64,000 bases of DNA from Dryocola clanedunensis. Lineage in GTDB: Bacteria > Pseudomonadota > Gammaproteobacteria > Enterobacterales > Enterobacteriaceae. The position numbers were made by a program, and so were the translations under genes. The notes under the pieces are model-generated. The model was not told the DNA's origin. It worked only from the letters and a program-made list of their open reading frames with translations, and ran no database searches. Positions 8,520-17,553 of this stretch are shown here, piece by piece (positions within the stretch are counted from its first letter, which is position 1; each line of letters opens with the position of its first letter). The DNA is taken from assembly GCF_025215155.1 (NCBI RefSeq), contig NZ_JALHAM010000108.1, one strand, 5' to 3'.

Positions 8520-9779
8520 TTATCTTCCCAACCACGGTTGTGGATTGACTGCCTGGCCCTGGCGACGAATTTCGAAATAGAGTGACGGGCGGCCCTGACC
8601 ACCACTGTTACCCACCAGCGCGATGGGTTGACCGGCTTTGACCTGAGTGCCTACGCTGACAAGCGCACTCTGATTGTAGCCGTATAAGCTCATATCGCCT
8701 TTACCATGTTCAACGACCACGACCAGGCCGTAACCTTGTAACCAGTCGGCAAGAATCACACGTCCGTCAGCGATGGCTCTTACTTCTTTGCCTTCACTGG
8801 CGGCGATAACGATACCTTTCCAACGTAGTTCACCCTGCAGCTGTTCGCCATAACGATGCAGTAAAGAGCCGCGAACTGGCCAGTAAGCCTGCCCGCGTGG
8901 GGCGCCAAGACCGCCGGTACGGGAAATTAATGAACGTTCTGATTCGGTTGGTTTGTATGTGCTGCCTTTGCTGGCTGCAGTTTTCTGACGTGATTTAACC
9001 GCTTCTGCTTCGCGAGCCTCTTTTTCCGCACGCGCTTTGGCAGCGGCGGCGGCACGAGCAATTTGGTTTTGCAGGCGGGATTCGTTCTGACGCATCTCGC
9101 CGAGCTTCTGCTGATCCTGCTGAATCGATGACTCCAGCGTTGCGAGGGTTTTCTTACGCTGATCGCGGGCATCCTGCAGCTTAGCCTGTTGGGCTTGCTG
9201 ATCGTACAGCAGCGTTTGCTGTTCGGTCTGCTTCGCTTCGAGGGTTGCTTTTTGCTCGTCAACTTCCGCTTTGGTTTGCTTCAGCTGAGCAATGGTTTCC
9301 TGACGCGCGGCGTTCAGATAACCAAAATAGGCCTGTAAGCGCTGACCACGCTGGCTCTCTTCACCACTCAGAATCAACTGTATCCCGGTATGCTGGCCCT
9401 GACGAAATGCCGCATCAAGCTGGGCGGCCAGGTTACGCTCCTGGGTAGCCTGCTGCTTTTGCAGCTTCATCAGTGAAGCATTCATGGTGTCGATTTGCTG
9501 ATTTAGCGTTGCGAGGGTGTTTTGCGTGTCGTGCAGCTTGCGGCTTGCTTGAGCAATCGCCTGTTCCTGCGTTTTTAATTGGGCAAGCAGCGTTGCGCGT
9601 TGCTGTTGCTGTTGGCGTACAGCTCGTTCTTTAGCCGCAATATCCTGCTGGATTGATTTTAGCTGGGCGCTGTCGTCTGCATGGCTGGACAAAGGGCATA
9701 ACAATACGCCAGCGCTAAGCACGCTGGCGTAGAAAATGGGCCTGACGGACAACCGTTTCGGTTTCGTGGCCCATGTCAT
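8520..9779 (-). CDS. envC: Murein hydrolase activator EnvC
   Basis: Periplasmic activator of the septal amidases AmiA and AmiB during daughter-cell separation. From the ATG at 9779 the protein has 419 residues, as in E. coli: a signal sequence ending near SSHADD, a long Q/A/E-rich coiled coil (about residues 35-270), a basic linker, and a C-terminal LytM/M23 domain ending VNPQPWLGR. LytM domains of EnvC are known to lack the full zinc site and to work as activators. The frame is open to an ATG at 9803 without a ribosome site. It lies 33 bases after gpmM. Confidence 0.96.
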   Translation of the reverse strand: MTWATKPKRLSVRPIFYASVLSAGVLLCPLSSHADDSAQLKSIQQDIAAKERAVRQQQQQRATLLAQLKTQEQAIAQASRKLHDTQNTLATLNQQIDTMNASLMKLQKQQATQERNLAAQLDAAFRQGQHTGIQLILSGEESQRGQRLQAYFGYLNAARQETIAQLKQTKAEVDEQKATLEAKQTEQQTLLYDQQAQQAKLQDARDQRKKTLATLESSIQQDQQKLGEMRQNESRLQNQIARAAAAAKARAEKEAREAEAVKSRQKTAASKGSTYKPTESERSLISRTGGLGAPRGQAYWPVRGSLLHRYGEQLQGELRWKGIVIAASEGKEVRAIADGRVILADWLQGYGLVVVVEHGKGDMSLYGYNQSALVSVGTQVKAGQPIALVGNSGGQGRPSLYFEIRRQGQAVNPQPWLGR

Positions 9780-9812
9780 TGAAAAAATCGCCTTTCCCCT
9801 CATGGGGAGGGA

Positions 9813-11360
9813 TTATTCCACGATGAACAGCGGCTTGCCAGTCATCTCTTGCGGGATTTCCATGCCCATCAGGCTCAGCATGGTTGGCGCGATATCAGAA
9901 AGCTTGCCGCCCTCCACCGCTTTGACGCTGCGCTCGCCGATATAAATCAGCGGAACCGGCAGGCTGGTGTGCGCGGTGTGCGCCTGGCCTGTTGCCGGGT
10001 CACGCATCTGCTCTGCATTGCCGTGGTCCGCGGTGATCAGCAGCTGTCCGCCGATATTTTCAACAGCAGAAACGACCTGCGCGATGCAGTTATCCAACGC
10101 TTCAACTGCTGAAATTGCCGCTTCGTAAACGCCGGTATGGCCGACCATGTCACCATTCGGATAGTTACAAATGATGGTGTCATACTTGCCGCTGTTGATA
10201 GCCGCCAGTAATTTTTCAGTCAATTCCGCAGAACTCATTTCCGGTTGCAGGTCATAAGTCGCTACTTTCGGCGAATTGATCAGAATGCGATCTTCACCAG
10301 CAAACGGCTCTTCAACGCCACCGTTGTAGAAGAAGGTCACGTGAGCGTATTTTTCAGTTTCGGAAATACGCAGCTGGGTTTTGTCATGTTTCGCCATCCA
10401 CTCACCGAATGTGTTGGTCAGGGAAGCTGGTGGGTAAGCGCATGCTGTTTTGATGTCTGCTGCATATTCGGTCAGCATGATGAAGTCGCCGAAGTTAACC
10501 ACTTTCTTACGGGCAAAACCGTCAAAATCTGCATTAACAAAAGCACGAGTTATCTGACGAGCACGGTCAGCACGGAAGTTCATGAAGATCAGTGCATCGC
10601 CATCGTTCATGACAGCCTCAGCTTCACCTTCAGCACGGATCACGGTTGGTTTAACGAATTCGTCGTTTTCATCGCGCGCGTAAGCCGCTTCCAGGCCGGC
10701 AACAGCGGTTGCCGCCTGATATTCGCCTTTGGCCTGAGTCATCAGGTCGTAAGCCAGCTCAACACGATCCCAGCGGTTATCACGGTCCATTGCGAAGTAA
10801 CGGCCAATAATTGATGCAACGCGGCCTTTACCCAGAGCTGCAAATTTATCCGCGAATTTCTTCAGCGAAGATTCAGCGCTGCGAGGCGGGGTGTCGCGAC
10901 CATCCAGGAAGGCATGCAGATAGATTGCTTTTGCACCGCGCTCGGCTGCCAGTTCGATCATCGCAAGGATGTGCTCTTCATGGCTGTGCACGCCACCCGC
11001 GGAAGCCAGACCCATGATGTGCACTGCTTTGCCAGCGGCAACAGCTTTGTCTACCGCTGCGGTCAGAACCGGATTGGCAAAGAAAGTACGTTCTTTAATT
11101 TCAACGTCCAGGCGAGTCAGGTCCTGATAAACAATACGGCCAGCGCCGAGGTTGACGTGACCGACTTCAGAGTTACCCATCTGCCCGTCAGGCAGGCCAA
11201 CTTCCAGACCCGAGGCGTTAATCAGAGTGTGTGGGCGTTGGTTCCACAGGTTATCCATAACCGGGGTTTTAGCATTCAGAATGGCATTATCCTGCTGCTC
11301 TTCGCGATGGCCATATCCATCAAGAATCACCAGAACCATAGGTTTTTTCGTCACCGACAT
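9813..11360 (-). CDS. gpmM: 2,3-bisphosphoglycerate-independent phosphoglycerate mutase
   Basis: Manganese-dependent interconversion of 3- and 2-phosphoglycerate in glycolysis. It is an alkaline-phosphatase-fold enzyme of 515 residues beginning MSVTKKPMVLVILDGYG. The catalytic serine is in MGNSEVGHVNLGAGR (about residue 63) and the C-terminal metal site includes ITADHGNAEQM. I chose ATG 11360, preceded by AGAGGT; the open frame reaches a further 27 codons upstream without support. It heads the gpmM-envC-yibQ unit and diverges from yibN. Length agrees with E. coli (514). Confidence 0.97.
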   Translation of the reverse strand: MSVTKKPMVLVILDGYGHREEQQDNAILNAKTPVMDNLWNQRPHTLINASGLEVGLPDGQMGNSEVGHVNLGAGRIVYQDLTRLDVEIKERTFFANPVLTAAVDKAVAAGKAVHIMGLASAGGVHSHEEHILAMIELAAERGAKAIYLHAFLDGRDTPPRSAESSLKKFADKFAALGKGRVASIIGRYFAMDRDNRWDRVELAYDLMTQAKGEYQAATAVAGLEAAYARDENDEFVKPTVIRAEGEAEAVMNDGDALIFMNFRADRARQITRAFVNADFDGFARKKVVNFGDFIMLTEYAADIKTACAYPPASLTNTFGEWMAKHDKTQLRISETEKYAHVTFFYNGGVEEPFAGEDRILINSPKVATYDLQPEMSSAELTEKLLAAINSGKYDTIICNYPNGDMVGHTGVYEAAISAVEALDNCIAQVVSAVENIGGQLLITADHGNAEQMRDPATGQAHTAHTSLPVPLIYIGERSVKAVEGGKLSDIAPTMLSLMGMEIPQEMTGKPLFIVE

Positions 11361-11610
11361 TGCAAGAACCTCTAAGTCAAAGATAAAAAATTTGCGTAAT
11401 TTTACTACAGCCATCACAAAAAAATAGCCGCAGAAGATCAAAGAAACGGGTGTGATCGTGACAGGTTTTTAGCTATGAAGGGCATTTTTTTCGTAACAGT
11501 ACGCAGAATCCACAATACATCATGCTGACTGGCTGTAATTGCCGCAATGCGAAGGTATACTCCTTGCCTGGTTTTTTTCATCTTTACTCAGTCGGGAGTT
11601 ATTACCCCCC

Positions 11611-12042
11611 ATGCAAGAAATTATGCAATTCGTTGGTCGCCATCCCATACTTAGTCTGGCGTGGGTTGGTTTACTGGCCGCCGTGCTTGTTATGACCTTC
11701 AAAGGATTAACCTCAAAGGTTAAGGTGATTACCCGTGGTGAAGCCACGCGCTTAATCAATAAAGAGGATGCTGTTGTGGTTGATGTGCGTCAACGTGACG
11801 ACTATCGTAAAGGCCATATCGCTAACTCTCTGAACGTGCTGACAAATGAGATTAAAAGCGGCAACTTCGGCGAGCTTGAAAAGCACAAAGCCAAACCTGT
11901 TATCGTGGTTTGTGGCAATGGTGTGACATCGCAGGAATCAGCGCAGCTGCTGATTAAAGCTGGCTTCGAACAGGTTACCTTGCTTAAAGAAGGCATCGCT
12001 GGCTGGAGTGGTGACAACCTGCCGCTGGTACGCGGTAAATAA
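11611..12042 (+). CDS. yibN: Membrane-anchored rhodanese-like protein YibN
   Basis: Inner-membrane protein with one N-terminal helix (about residues 12-32) followed by a cytoplasmic rhodanese domain (about 40-143). From ATG 11611 (MQEIMQFVGRHP) it has 143 residues, the E. coli length. The position of the rhodanese active-site loop reads VVCGNGVTSQES, with a cysteine where catalytic rhodaneses carry it; K-12 YibN, as I recall it, has aspartate there. It is the first gene of yibN-grxC-secB-gpsA. The function is not established by sequence. Confidence 0.93.
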   Translation: MQEIMQFVGRHPILSLAWVGLLAAVLVMTFKGLTSKVKVITRGEATRLINKEDAVVVDVRQRDDYRKGHIANSLNVLTNEIKSGNFGELEKHKAKPVIVVCGNGVTSQESAQLLIKAGFEQVTLLKEGIAGWSGDNLPLVRGK

Positions 12043-12066
12043 TCTGCATCTATTCTGAGGTGAGCC

Positions 12067-12318
12067 ATGGCGAATATCGAAATCTATACCAAAGCAACCT
12101 GCCCGTTTTGCCACCGTGCAAAAGACCTGCTTAATAGCAAAGGGGTGGCTTTCCAGGAATTACCGATTGATGGCGATGCCATCAAACGTGAAGAGATGAT
12201 CAAACGCAGTGGCCGGACTACGGTGCCGCAGATTTTTATTGACGCACAGCACATTGGCGGCTGTGATGACTTGTATGCGCTTGATGCACGTGGTGGACTC
12301 GATTCCCTGCTGCGATAG
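12067..12318 (+). CDS. grxC: Glutaredoxin 3
   Basis: Small cytoplasmic glutathione-dependent disulfide reductase, 83 residues as in E. coli. The dithiol site CPFC is at residues 12-15 (KATCPFCHRAK), with the glutathione-binding TVPQIFID and the GG of HIGGCDDL following. It starts 24 bases after yibN and has a GAGG ribosome site. Its place in front of secB is the usual enterobacterial arrangement. Confidence 0.97.
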   Translation: MANIEIYTKATCPFCHRAKDLLNSKGVAFQELPIDGDAIKREEMIKRSGRTTVPQIFIDAQHIGGCDDLYALDARGGLDSLLR

Positions 12319-12381
12319 CGAAGTTTGTCTGCCGTTAATGACGGATTTAAGGACGTATTAATTTTTTAAGGGTTTATATCA

Positions 12382-12849
12382 ATGTCAGAACAAAACAACA
12401 CCGAAATGGCTTTCCAGATTCAGCGCGTATACACCAAAGACATCTCTTTTGAAGCGCCAAATGCGCCCCACGTCTTCCAGAAAGACTGGCAGCCAGAAGT
12501 TAAACTGGATCTGGATACGGCTTCCAGCCAGCTGGCAGACGACGTATATGAAGTTGTACTGCGTGTCACCGTGACCGCAACTCTGGGCGAAGACACTGCG
12601 TTCCTGTGCGAAGTTCAGCAGGCAGGTATCTTCTCCATCGGCGGTATCGAAGGCACGCAAATGGCACACTGCCTGGGTGCGTACTGCCCGAACATTCTGT
12701 TCCCGTATGCACGCGAAGCAATCACTAGCCTGGTTTCTCGTGGTACCTTCCCGCAGCTGAACCTTGCTCCGGTAAACTTTGATGCACTGTTCATGAGCTA
12801 TCTGGAACAGCAATCTGGCGAAGGTGCTGAAAACCATCAGGATGCCTGA
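12382..12849 (+). CDS. secB: Protein-export chaperone SecB
   Basis: Homotetrameric cytoplasmic chaperone that keeps preproteins unfolded and passes them to SecA. The 155 residues match E. coli SecB in length and in blocks such as FQIQRVYTKDISFEAPNAP at the N-terminus and CLGAYCPNILFPYAREAI in the second half. The stop overlaps the gpsA start by one base (TGATG), suggesting translational coupling. Confidence 0.98.
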   Translation: MSEQNNTEMAFQIQRVYTKDISFEAPNAPHVFQKDWQPEVKLDLDTASSQLADDVYEVVLRVTVTATLGEDTAFLCEVQQAGIFSIGGIEGTQMAHCLGAYCPNILFPYAREAITSLVSRGTFPQLNLAPVNFDALFMSYLEQQSGEGAENHQDA

Positions 12850-13868
12850 TGAACAGCGTTAATGCTTCAATGACTGTGATCGGTGCCGGCTCTTACGGCA
12901 CCGCTCTTGCCATCACTCTGGCAAGAAATGGCCACCACGTTGTGCTGTGGGGCCATGACCCTAAACATATTGCGACCTTACAAGCCGACCGCTGTAATGC
13001 CGCATTTCTGCCCGATGTACCCTTCCCGGATACCCTTCATCTCGACACTGATTTGGCCACTGCGCTCTCTGCCAGCCGTAATATTCTGGTGGTGGTGCCA
13101 AGCCATGTCTTTGGGCAGGTGCTGCGCCAGATAAAACCATTGATGCGTGCAGATGCGCGCGTGGTTTGGGCGACGAAAGGGCTGGAAGCAGAAACCGGGC
13201 GGTTACTGCAGGATGTTGCTCGGGAAGCTTTAGGCGATAGCGTGCCACTGGCGGTGATCTCTGGCCCAACCTTTGCAAAAGAGCTGGCTGCCGGGTTACC
13301 TACGGCCATTTCTCTGGCGGCGACAGACGACACCTTTGCTGATGACCTCCAGCACCTGCTGCACTGCGGCAAAAGCTTCCGCGTATACAGCAACCCGGAT
13401 TTCATCGGTGTGCAGCTCGGCGGCGCAGTGAAAAACGTCATTGCGATTGGCGCGGGGATGTCAGACGGCATCGGCTTTGGGGCTAACGCCCGTACTGCGC
13501 TGATCACGCGTGGTCTGGCGGAAATGACTCGTCTTGGCAGTGCGCTGGGTGCCTCACCGGAAACCTTCATGGGTATGGCCGGTCTGGGCGATCTGGTGCT
13601 GACCTGTACCGATAATCAGTCGCGCAATCGCCGTTTCGGCATGATGCTGGGGCAGGGTGCAGATGTGGACTCGGCGCAGGAAAAAATCGGCCAGGTGGTT
13701 GAGGGCTATCGCAACACCAAAGAAGTGCGTGAGCTGGCTGCACGTGTTGGTGTTGAAATGCCAATAACCGAGGAAATTTATCAGGTATTATATTGCGGAA
13801 AAAACGCTCGCGAGGCAGCATTAACGCTGCTTGGTAGAACACGCAAGGATGAACGAAGCGGCAACTGA
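12849..13868 (+). CDS. gpsA: Glycerol-3-phosphate dehydrogenase [NAD(P)+]
   Basis: Reduces dihydroxyacetone phosphate to sn-glycerol 3-phosphate for phospholipid synthesis. The 339-residue protein has the Rossmann motif GAGSYGTALA near residue 13, WATKGLE, and the catalytic lysine in GGAVKNVIAIGAGM near residue 195. It overlaps secB by one base and is followed, after 90 bases with a hairpin, by cysE, as in E. coli. Confidence 0.97.
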   Translation: MNSVNASMTVIGAGSYGTALAITLARNGHHVVLWGHDPKHIATLQADRCNAAFLPDVPFPDTLHLDTDLATALSASRNILVVVPSHVFGQVLRQIKPLMRADARVVWATKGLEAETGRLLQDVAREALGDSVPLAVISGPTFAKELAAGLPTAISLAATDDTFADDLQHLLHCGKSFRVYSNPDFIGVQLGGAVKNVIAIGAGMSDGIGFGANARTALITRGLAEMTRLGSALGASPETFMGMAGLGDLVLTCTDNQSRNRRFGMMLGQGADVDSAQEKIGQVVEGYRNTKEVRELAARVGVEMPITEEIYQVLYCGKNAREAALTLLGRTRKDERSGN

Positions 13869-13908
13869 CACAGTTGCACCTGAGGGAACAATGCAACCGC
13901 AAAACTGA

Positions 13909-13943
13909 AGCGCCCCGGTCATCCTGTGCCGGGCGCTGTTTTC
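13909..13943 (+). terminator. Terminator-like hairpin between gpsA and cysE
   Basis: agcgccc (13909-13915) pairs with gggcgct (13931-13937), extended inward by GG/CC past a bulged C, and is followed by gttttct. It would end or attenuate transcription from gpsA before cysE. The T run is short, so readthrough is likely. Confidence 0.5.
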
Positions 13944-13958
13944 TGTCTGGAGAGAGCA

Positions 13959-14780
13959 ATGTCGTCTGAAGAACTGGATCTGGTGTGGAACAACATTAAA
14001 GCCGAAGCGCGAGCGCTTGCCGATTGTGAACCAATGTTGGCCAGTTTTTACCACGCAACTCTCCTCAAACATGAAAATCTGGGCAGCGCTCTTAGCTATA
14101 TGCTGGCTAACAAGCTGGCCTCTTCGATCATGCCCGCCATCGCCATTCGTGAAGTCGTGGAAGAAGCCTATGCGGCAGAGCCACAGTTAGTTGCTTCCGC
14201 CGCCTGTGATATTCAGGCCGTTCGCACCCGTGACCCGGCGGTGGACAAGTACTCCACCCCCTTGCTTTACCTGAAAGGTTTTCATGCGCTTCAGGCCTAC
14301 CGTATCGGCCACTGGCTGTGGAACGAAGGGCGCAGGGCGCTGGCTATTTTCCTGCAAAACCAGGTTTCCGTCTCTTTCCAGGTCGACATCCACCCGGCGG
14401 CAAAAATTGGCTGCGGGATAATGCTCGACCACGCCACGGGCATCGTAATTGGTGAAACGGCCATCGTCGAAAACGACGTGTCGATTCTGCAGTCGGTCAC
14501 CCTGGGTGGCACGGGCAAAACCAGTGGCGATCGCCATCCGAAGATCCGTGAAGGGGTGATGATTGGCGCCGGGGCGAAAATCCTGGGGAATATTGAGGTT
14601 GGGCGGGGGGCAAAAATTGGTGCCGGCTCCGTGGTCCTGCAGCCTGTGCCTCCGCATACTACGGCTGCTGGCGTGCCCGCGCGCATCGTAGGTAAACCAG
14701 AGAGCGACAAGCCCGCTATCGACATGGATCAGCATTTCAACGGTGCCAACGGCGGCTTTGAGTACGGCGACGGGATCTAG
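13959..14780 (+). CDS. cysE: Serine O-acetyltransferase
   Basis: Makes O-acetylserine from serine and acetyl-CoA, the first step of cysteine synthesis. From ATG 13959 (MSSEELDLVWNN, with GGAGAGA upstream) it has 273 residues, as in E. coli. The N-terminal part is helical. The C-terminal part is a left-handed beta-helix of hexapeptide repeats (IHPAAKIGCGIMLDHATGIV onward) with the catalytic histidine-aspartate pair in LDHATG. The last four bases overlap the convergent trmL. Confidence 0.97.
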   Translation: MSSEELDLVWNNIKAEARALADCEPMLASFYHATLLKHENLGSALSYMLANKLASSIMPAIAIREVVEEAYAAEPQLVASAACDIQAVRTRDPAVDKYSTPLLYLKGFHALQAYRIGHWLWNEGRRALAIFLQNQVSVSFQVDIHPAAKIGCGIMLDHATGIVIGETAIVENDVSILQSVTLGGTGKTSGDRHPKIREGVMIGAGAKILGNIEVGRGAKIGAGSVVLQPVPPHTTAAGVPARIVGKPESDKPAIDMDQHFNGANGGFEYGDGI

Positions 14781-15250
14781 CTTCTCAGTACGGCGCCAGG
14801 GTAACCAAGCTGGCGCCAGGCTTCATACACTACCACCGACACCGCATTAGACAGGTTCATGCTGCGGCTGTCCGGCATCATCGGAATTCGAATTTTTTGT
14901 CCCGGCGGCAACGCATCCAGGATAGCCGCTGGCAGCCCACGGGTTTCCGGCCCGAAGACCAGATAGTCCCCGTCCTGATAGCTCACGGCACTGTGAGCGG
15001 GCGTTCCCTTCGTCGTTAAGGCGAACAGGCGCTGAGGGTTTTCCACTTCCAGAAATGCAGTGTAATTTGTATGGCGGTTCACGGCAGCGAACTCGTGATA
15101 ATCCAGTCCGGCACGGCGCAACCGTTTATCATCCCAGCCAAACCCCGTTGGCTCGATAATATGCAGCCGGAAGCCGGTGTTAGCACAAAGACGGATGATG
15201 TTGCCGGTATTCGGCGGGATTTCAGGTTCAAACAATACGATATTCAGCAT
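14777..15250 (-). CDS. trmL: tRNA (cytidine/uridine-2'-O)-methyltransferase TrmL
   Basis: SPOUT-family methyltransferase that 2'-O-methylates position 34 of certain leucine tRNAs with S-adenosylmethionine. The 157 residues show the knot-forming motifs NTGNIIRLCANTGF (residues 14-27), VFGPETRGLP and the C-terminal LSNAVSVVVYEAWRQL. It is convergent with cysE, sharing four bases. In E. coli the other side of trmL is the lld region, whereas here cpxA follows, so this is a junction relative to E. coli. Confidence 0.96.
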   Translation of the reverse strand: MLNIVLFEPEIPPNTGNIIRLCANTGFRLHIIEPTGFGWDDKRLRRAGLDYHEFAAVNRHTNYTAFLEVENPQRLFALTTKGTPAHSAVSYQDGDYLVFGPETRGLPAAILDALPPGQKIRIPMMPDSRSMNLSNAVSVVVYEAWRQLGYPGAVLRS

Positions 15251-15302
15251 ACAGCCCCCCTAAGACAAGGGGCGCAGAATAGCAATTTGCGGCAAGAAGG
15301 AA

Positions 15303-15324
15303 AACAGGCCCGAACGGGCCTGTT
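15303..15324 (-). terminator. Terminator after cpxRA
   Basis: Nine-bp stem aacaggccc / gggcctgtt with loop gaac. Read on the minus strand it is followed by a T-rich tract (gttttcctt), just past the cpxA stop. Confidence 0.8.
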
Positions 15325-15331
15325 CGATACG

Positions 15332-16708
15332 TTACTTGCTGCGATGGTAGAGAGGCAGCCAGATAACCAATCGCAGGCCGCCCAGCGGACTGTCTTCGGC
15401 TTTCACCCAGCCACGGTGTTGCTGAACGGCGGTTTCCACGATGGCGAGGCCTAAACCAGTGCCGCCAGATTCCCGATCCCGTGCTTCATCCGTGCGATAG
15501 AACGGACGGAAAATCTGCTCGCGGTCTTCAGGGCTGACACCCGGACCATCATCGTCCACGGTAGCGGTAATGCCCTGGTTATCTACAGAGAAATTCACGG
15601 CAATTTTTGTATGCGAGTAGCGCAGGGCGTTGCGGACAATATTTTCCAGCGCGCTTTCCAGCGAATTCGGATTGCCGTATAGCAGCCACGGCCCCGGCGG
15701 GTAGGTGACTTCCAGCGATTTCCCCATCTGCTCGGCTTCGAATGCGGCGTTATCCAGCACTTCTGACCAGATCTGGTTCGCTTTCATCGTCTCGCTTGCC
15801 AGCGCGTTCTTCTGCTGGTTGCGGGACATGACCAGCAGATCGTTAATCATGCCGTCCAGGCGCTGCGCTTCGGTTTCGATACGCTCCAGCTCCTTGCTTT
15901 CCCCGGTTTTACGACGCAACAGGGCGGTGCCCAACTGCAGACGGGTCAGCGGCGTACGCAGTTCGTGAGAGATATCCGACAGCAGCCGCTGCTGAGTCGT
16001 CATCATTCTTTCGAGCGCCATCACCATCTGGTTAAAGCTGGCCCCAGCGGCAAGAAACTCCTGCGGCCCGGATTCCAGCTCCGGATGCTGACGCAAATTT
16101 CCCTGGGCAACTTCATCGGCAGCATTTTTCAGCTTACGGGCAGGTTTTGCCAGGCTCCAGGCAAGCCAGAGCAGCAGCGGAGAGCTGACCAGCATGGTGA
16201 CAATCAGCAGCAGGAGCGGCCTGTCAAACAGCAGGTTGATAAAGTCAGACTGGGAACTGCTTGCCGGACGGATCAGATAGAGCTGGTAGTTGTCTTCCCC
16301 GTCACGTACCGAGAACGGCCCCACCAGCTCTACGCGGCCATACTTTTTCTTTTGCGGATGATCGGAGTTGTCAGACTGGCCGATAAAGTTACGGATAATC
16401 TGCATTTCGTTGCGCTGGGCGCCAATCACTCGCCCTTCGCTGGTGACCAGCAGCAGACGCTGGCCAGGAGGTGCCCACTTATCGATGGCCCGAAATAAAC
16501 GGCGCCACCACATCAGGTCGTTAGGCGGATCGTTCTGAAGCTCCGCCTCGACGTGCTGCTCTATCATTGTGCCTTGACGCTGCTCATTTTCCATCAGCTC
16601 GGTCATCTGACGCGAATCCAGCTTCGGCAGCATCAGTACCAGCATCAGTACTAACGCTAACGTCAACCAGAAGATGGCAAAAATACGCGCGGTAAGGCTA
16701 CTTATCAT
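15332..16708 (-). CDS. cpxA: Envelope-stress sensor histidine kinase CpxA
   Basis: Inner-membrane sensor kinase/phosphatase that reports misfolded envelope proteins to CpxR. The 458 residues contain a first transmembrane helix at about 8-28, a periplasmic sensor loop, a second helix (DRPLLLLIVTMLVSSPLLLW, about 163-185), HAMP, the phospho-acceptor His248 in SDISHELRTPLTR, and an ATPase domain with the N box (ENIVRNALRYS), DDDGPGV and GTGLGLAI. The start I use (MISSLTARIF) overlaps the cpxR stop by four bases (ATGA), which fixes it against a longer open frame. Co-transcribed with cpxR. Confidence 0.97.
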   Translation of the reverse strand: MISSLTARIFAIFWLTLALVLMLVLMLPKLDSRQMTELMENEQRQGTMIEQHVEAELQNDPPNDLMWWRRLFRAIDKWAPPGQRLLLVTSEGRVIGAQRNEMQIIRNFIGQSDNSDHPQKKKYGRVELVGPFSVRDGEDNYQLYLIRPASSSQSDFINLLFDRPLLLLIVTMLVSSPLLLWLAWSLAKPARKLKNAADEVAQGNLRQHPELESGPQEFLAAGASFNQMVMALERMMTTQQRLLSDISHELRTPLTRLQLGTALLRRKTGESKELERIETEAQRLDGMINDLLVMSRNQQKNALASETMKANQIWSEVLDNAAFEAEQMGKSLEVTYPPGPWLLYGNPNSLESALENIVRNALRYSHTKIAVNFSVDNQGITATVDDDGPGVSPEDREQIFRPFYRTDEARDRESGGTGLGLAIVETAVQQHRGWVKAEDSPLGGLRLVIWLPLYHRSK

Positions 16709-17403
16709 GAAGCAGAAACCATCAGATAGCCGCGGCCACGTAAGGTTTTGAACCACGGATGCCCGTCTTTACGGTCAGGCAGCTTACGTCGCAGGTTGGA
16801 AATATGCATATCAATCGCGCGGTCAAAAGGTGTCAGGCGTTTACCTAAAACTTCCTGACTCAGATGTTCACGCGAGACCACCTGACCAAGATGCTGGGCT
16901 AACAAATACAACAACGTGAATTCGGTCCCGGTTAAATCAAGCGCCTGGCCGTCAAAGCTGGCTTCCTGACGACCTGGATTAAGGCTCAGACCGTCAACTT
17001 CAACGTTAGGAGAACCGTTGTCGCTGTTTTGCTGCTGTTCGCTCCAGTGGGAACGACGCAAAATAGCGCGTATACGGGCCACCAGTTCACGATCGTTGAA
17101 TGGTTTAGGGAGATAGTCATCTGCGCCCAGTTCAAGGCCCAGAACGCGATCCAGCTCGCTTCCGCGGGCGGTCAGCATGATGACTGGCGTCTGGTGTGTC
17201 TGACGAAGCTCTTTTAAAGTATCAATGCCATTCTTTTTCGGCATCATCACGTCGAGCAATAACAGGTCGATGCTGTCGTCCAAAAGCTCCAACGCTTGTT
17301 CGCCATCGTGGGCGACCGTTACGTTAAAACCTTCCATGTCGAGCAGTTCCTTTAACAGGGAAGTAAGCTCTCGGTCATCATCAACTAACAGAATTTTATT
17401 CAT
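16705..17403 (-). CDS. cpxR: Envelope-stress response regulator CpxR
   Basis: OmpR/PhoB-type response regulator of 232 residues, as in E. coli. The receiver has the acidic pair near residue 9, phospho-acceptor Asp51 in LLLDVMMPKK and the conserved lysine in DDYLPKPF. The C-terminal winged helix ends with RGRGYLMV. It acts as a dimer on GTAAA-N5-GTAAA boxes, one of which lies in the 150-base gap to the divergent cpxP, so both cpxRA and cpxP can be controlled from it. Confidence 0.98.
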   Translation of the reverse strand: MNKILLVDDDRELTSLLKELLDMEGFNVTVAHDGEQALELLDDSIDLLLLDVMMPKKNGIDTLKELRQTHQTPVIMLTARGSELDRVLGLELGADDYLPKPFNDRELVARIRAILRRSHWSEQQQNSDNGSPNVEVDGLSLNPGRQEASFDGQALDLTGTEFTLLYLLAQHLGQVVSREHLSQEVLGKRLTPFDRAIDMHISNLRRKLPDRKDGHPWFKTLRGRGYLMVSAS

Positions 17404-17458
17404 TGTTAAATTACCTCCGAGGCAGAAATTACGTCATCAAGGCGCGCTAATCCATGAC

Positions 17459-17473
17459 TTTACGTTGTTTTAC
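17459..17473 (-). promoter_or_regulatory. CpxR box between cpxR and cpxP
   Basis: On the minus strand this reads GTAAAACAACGTAAA, an exact GTAAA-N5-GTAAA CpxR site, located between the divergent cpxRA and cpxP starts. Confidence 0.85.
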
Positions 17474-17553
17474 ACCCCCTGACGCTTGTTTGCAGCGGGA
17501 ATCGTAGACTGGCTCTCGTTGAATCGCAGCACACAAGATTTCGGGAGCAAGTG

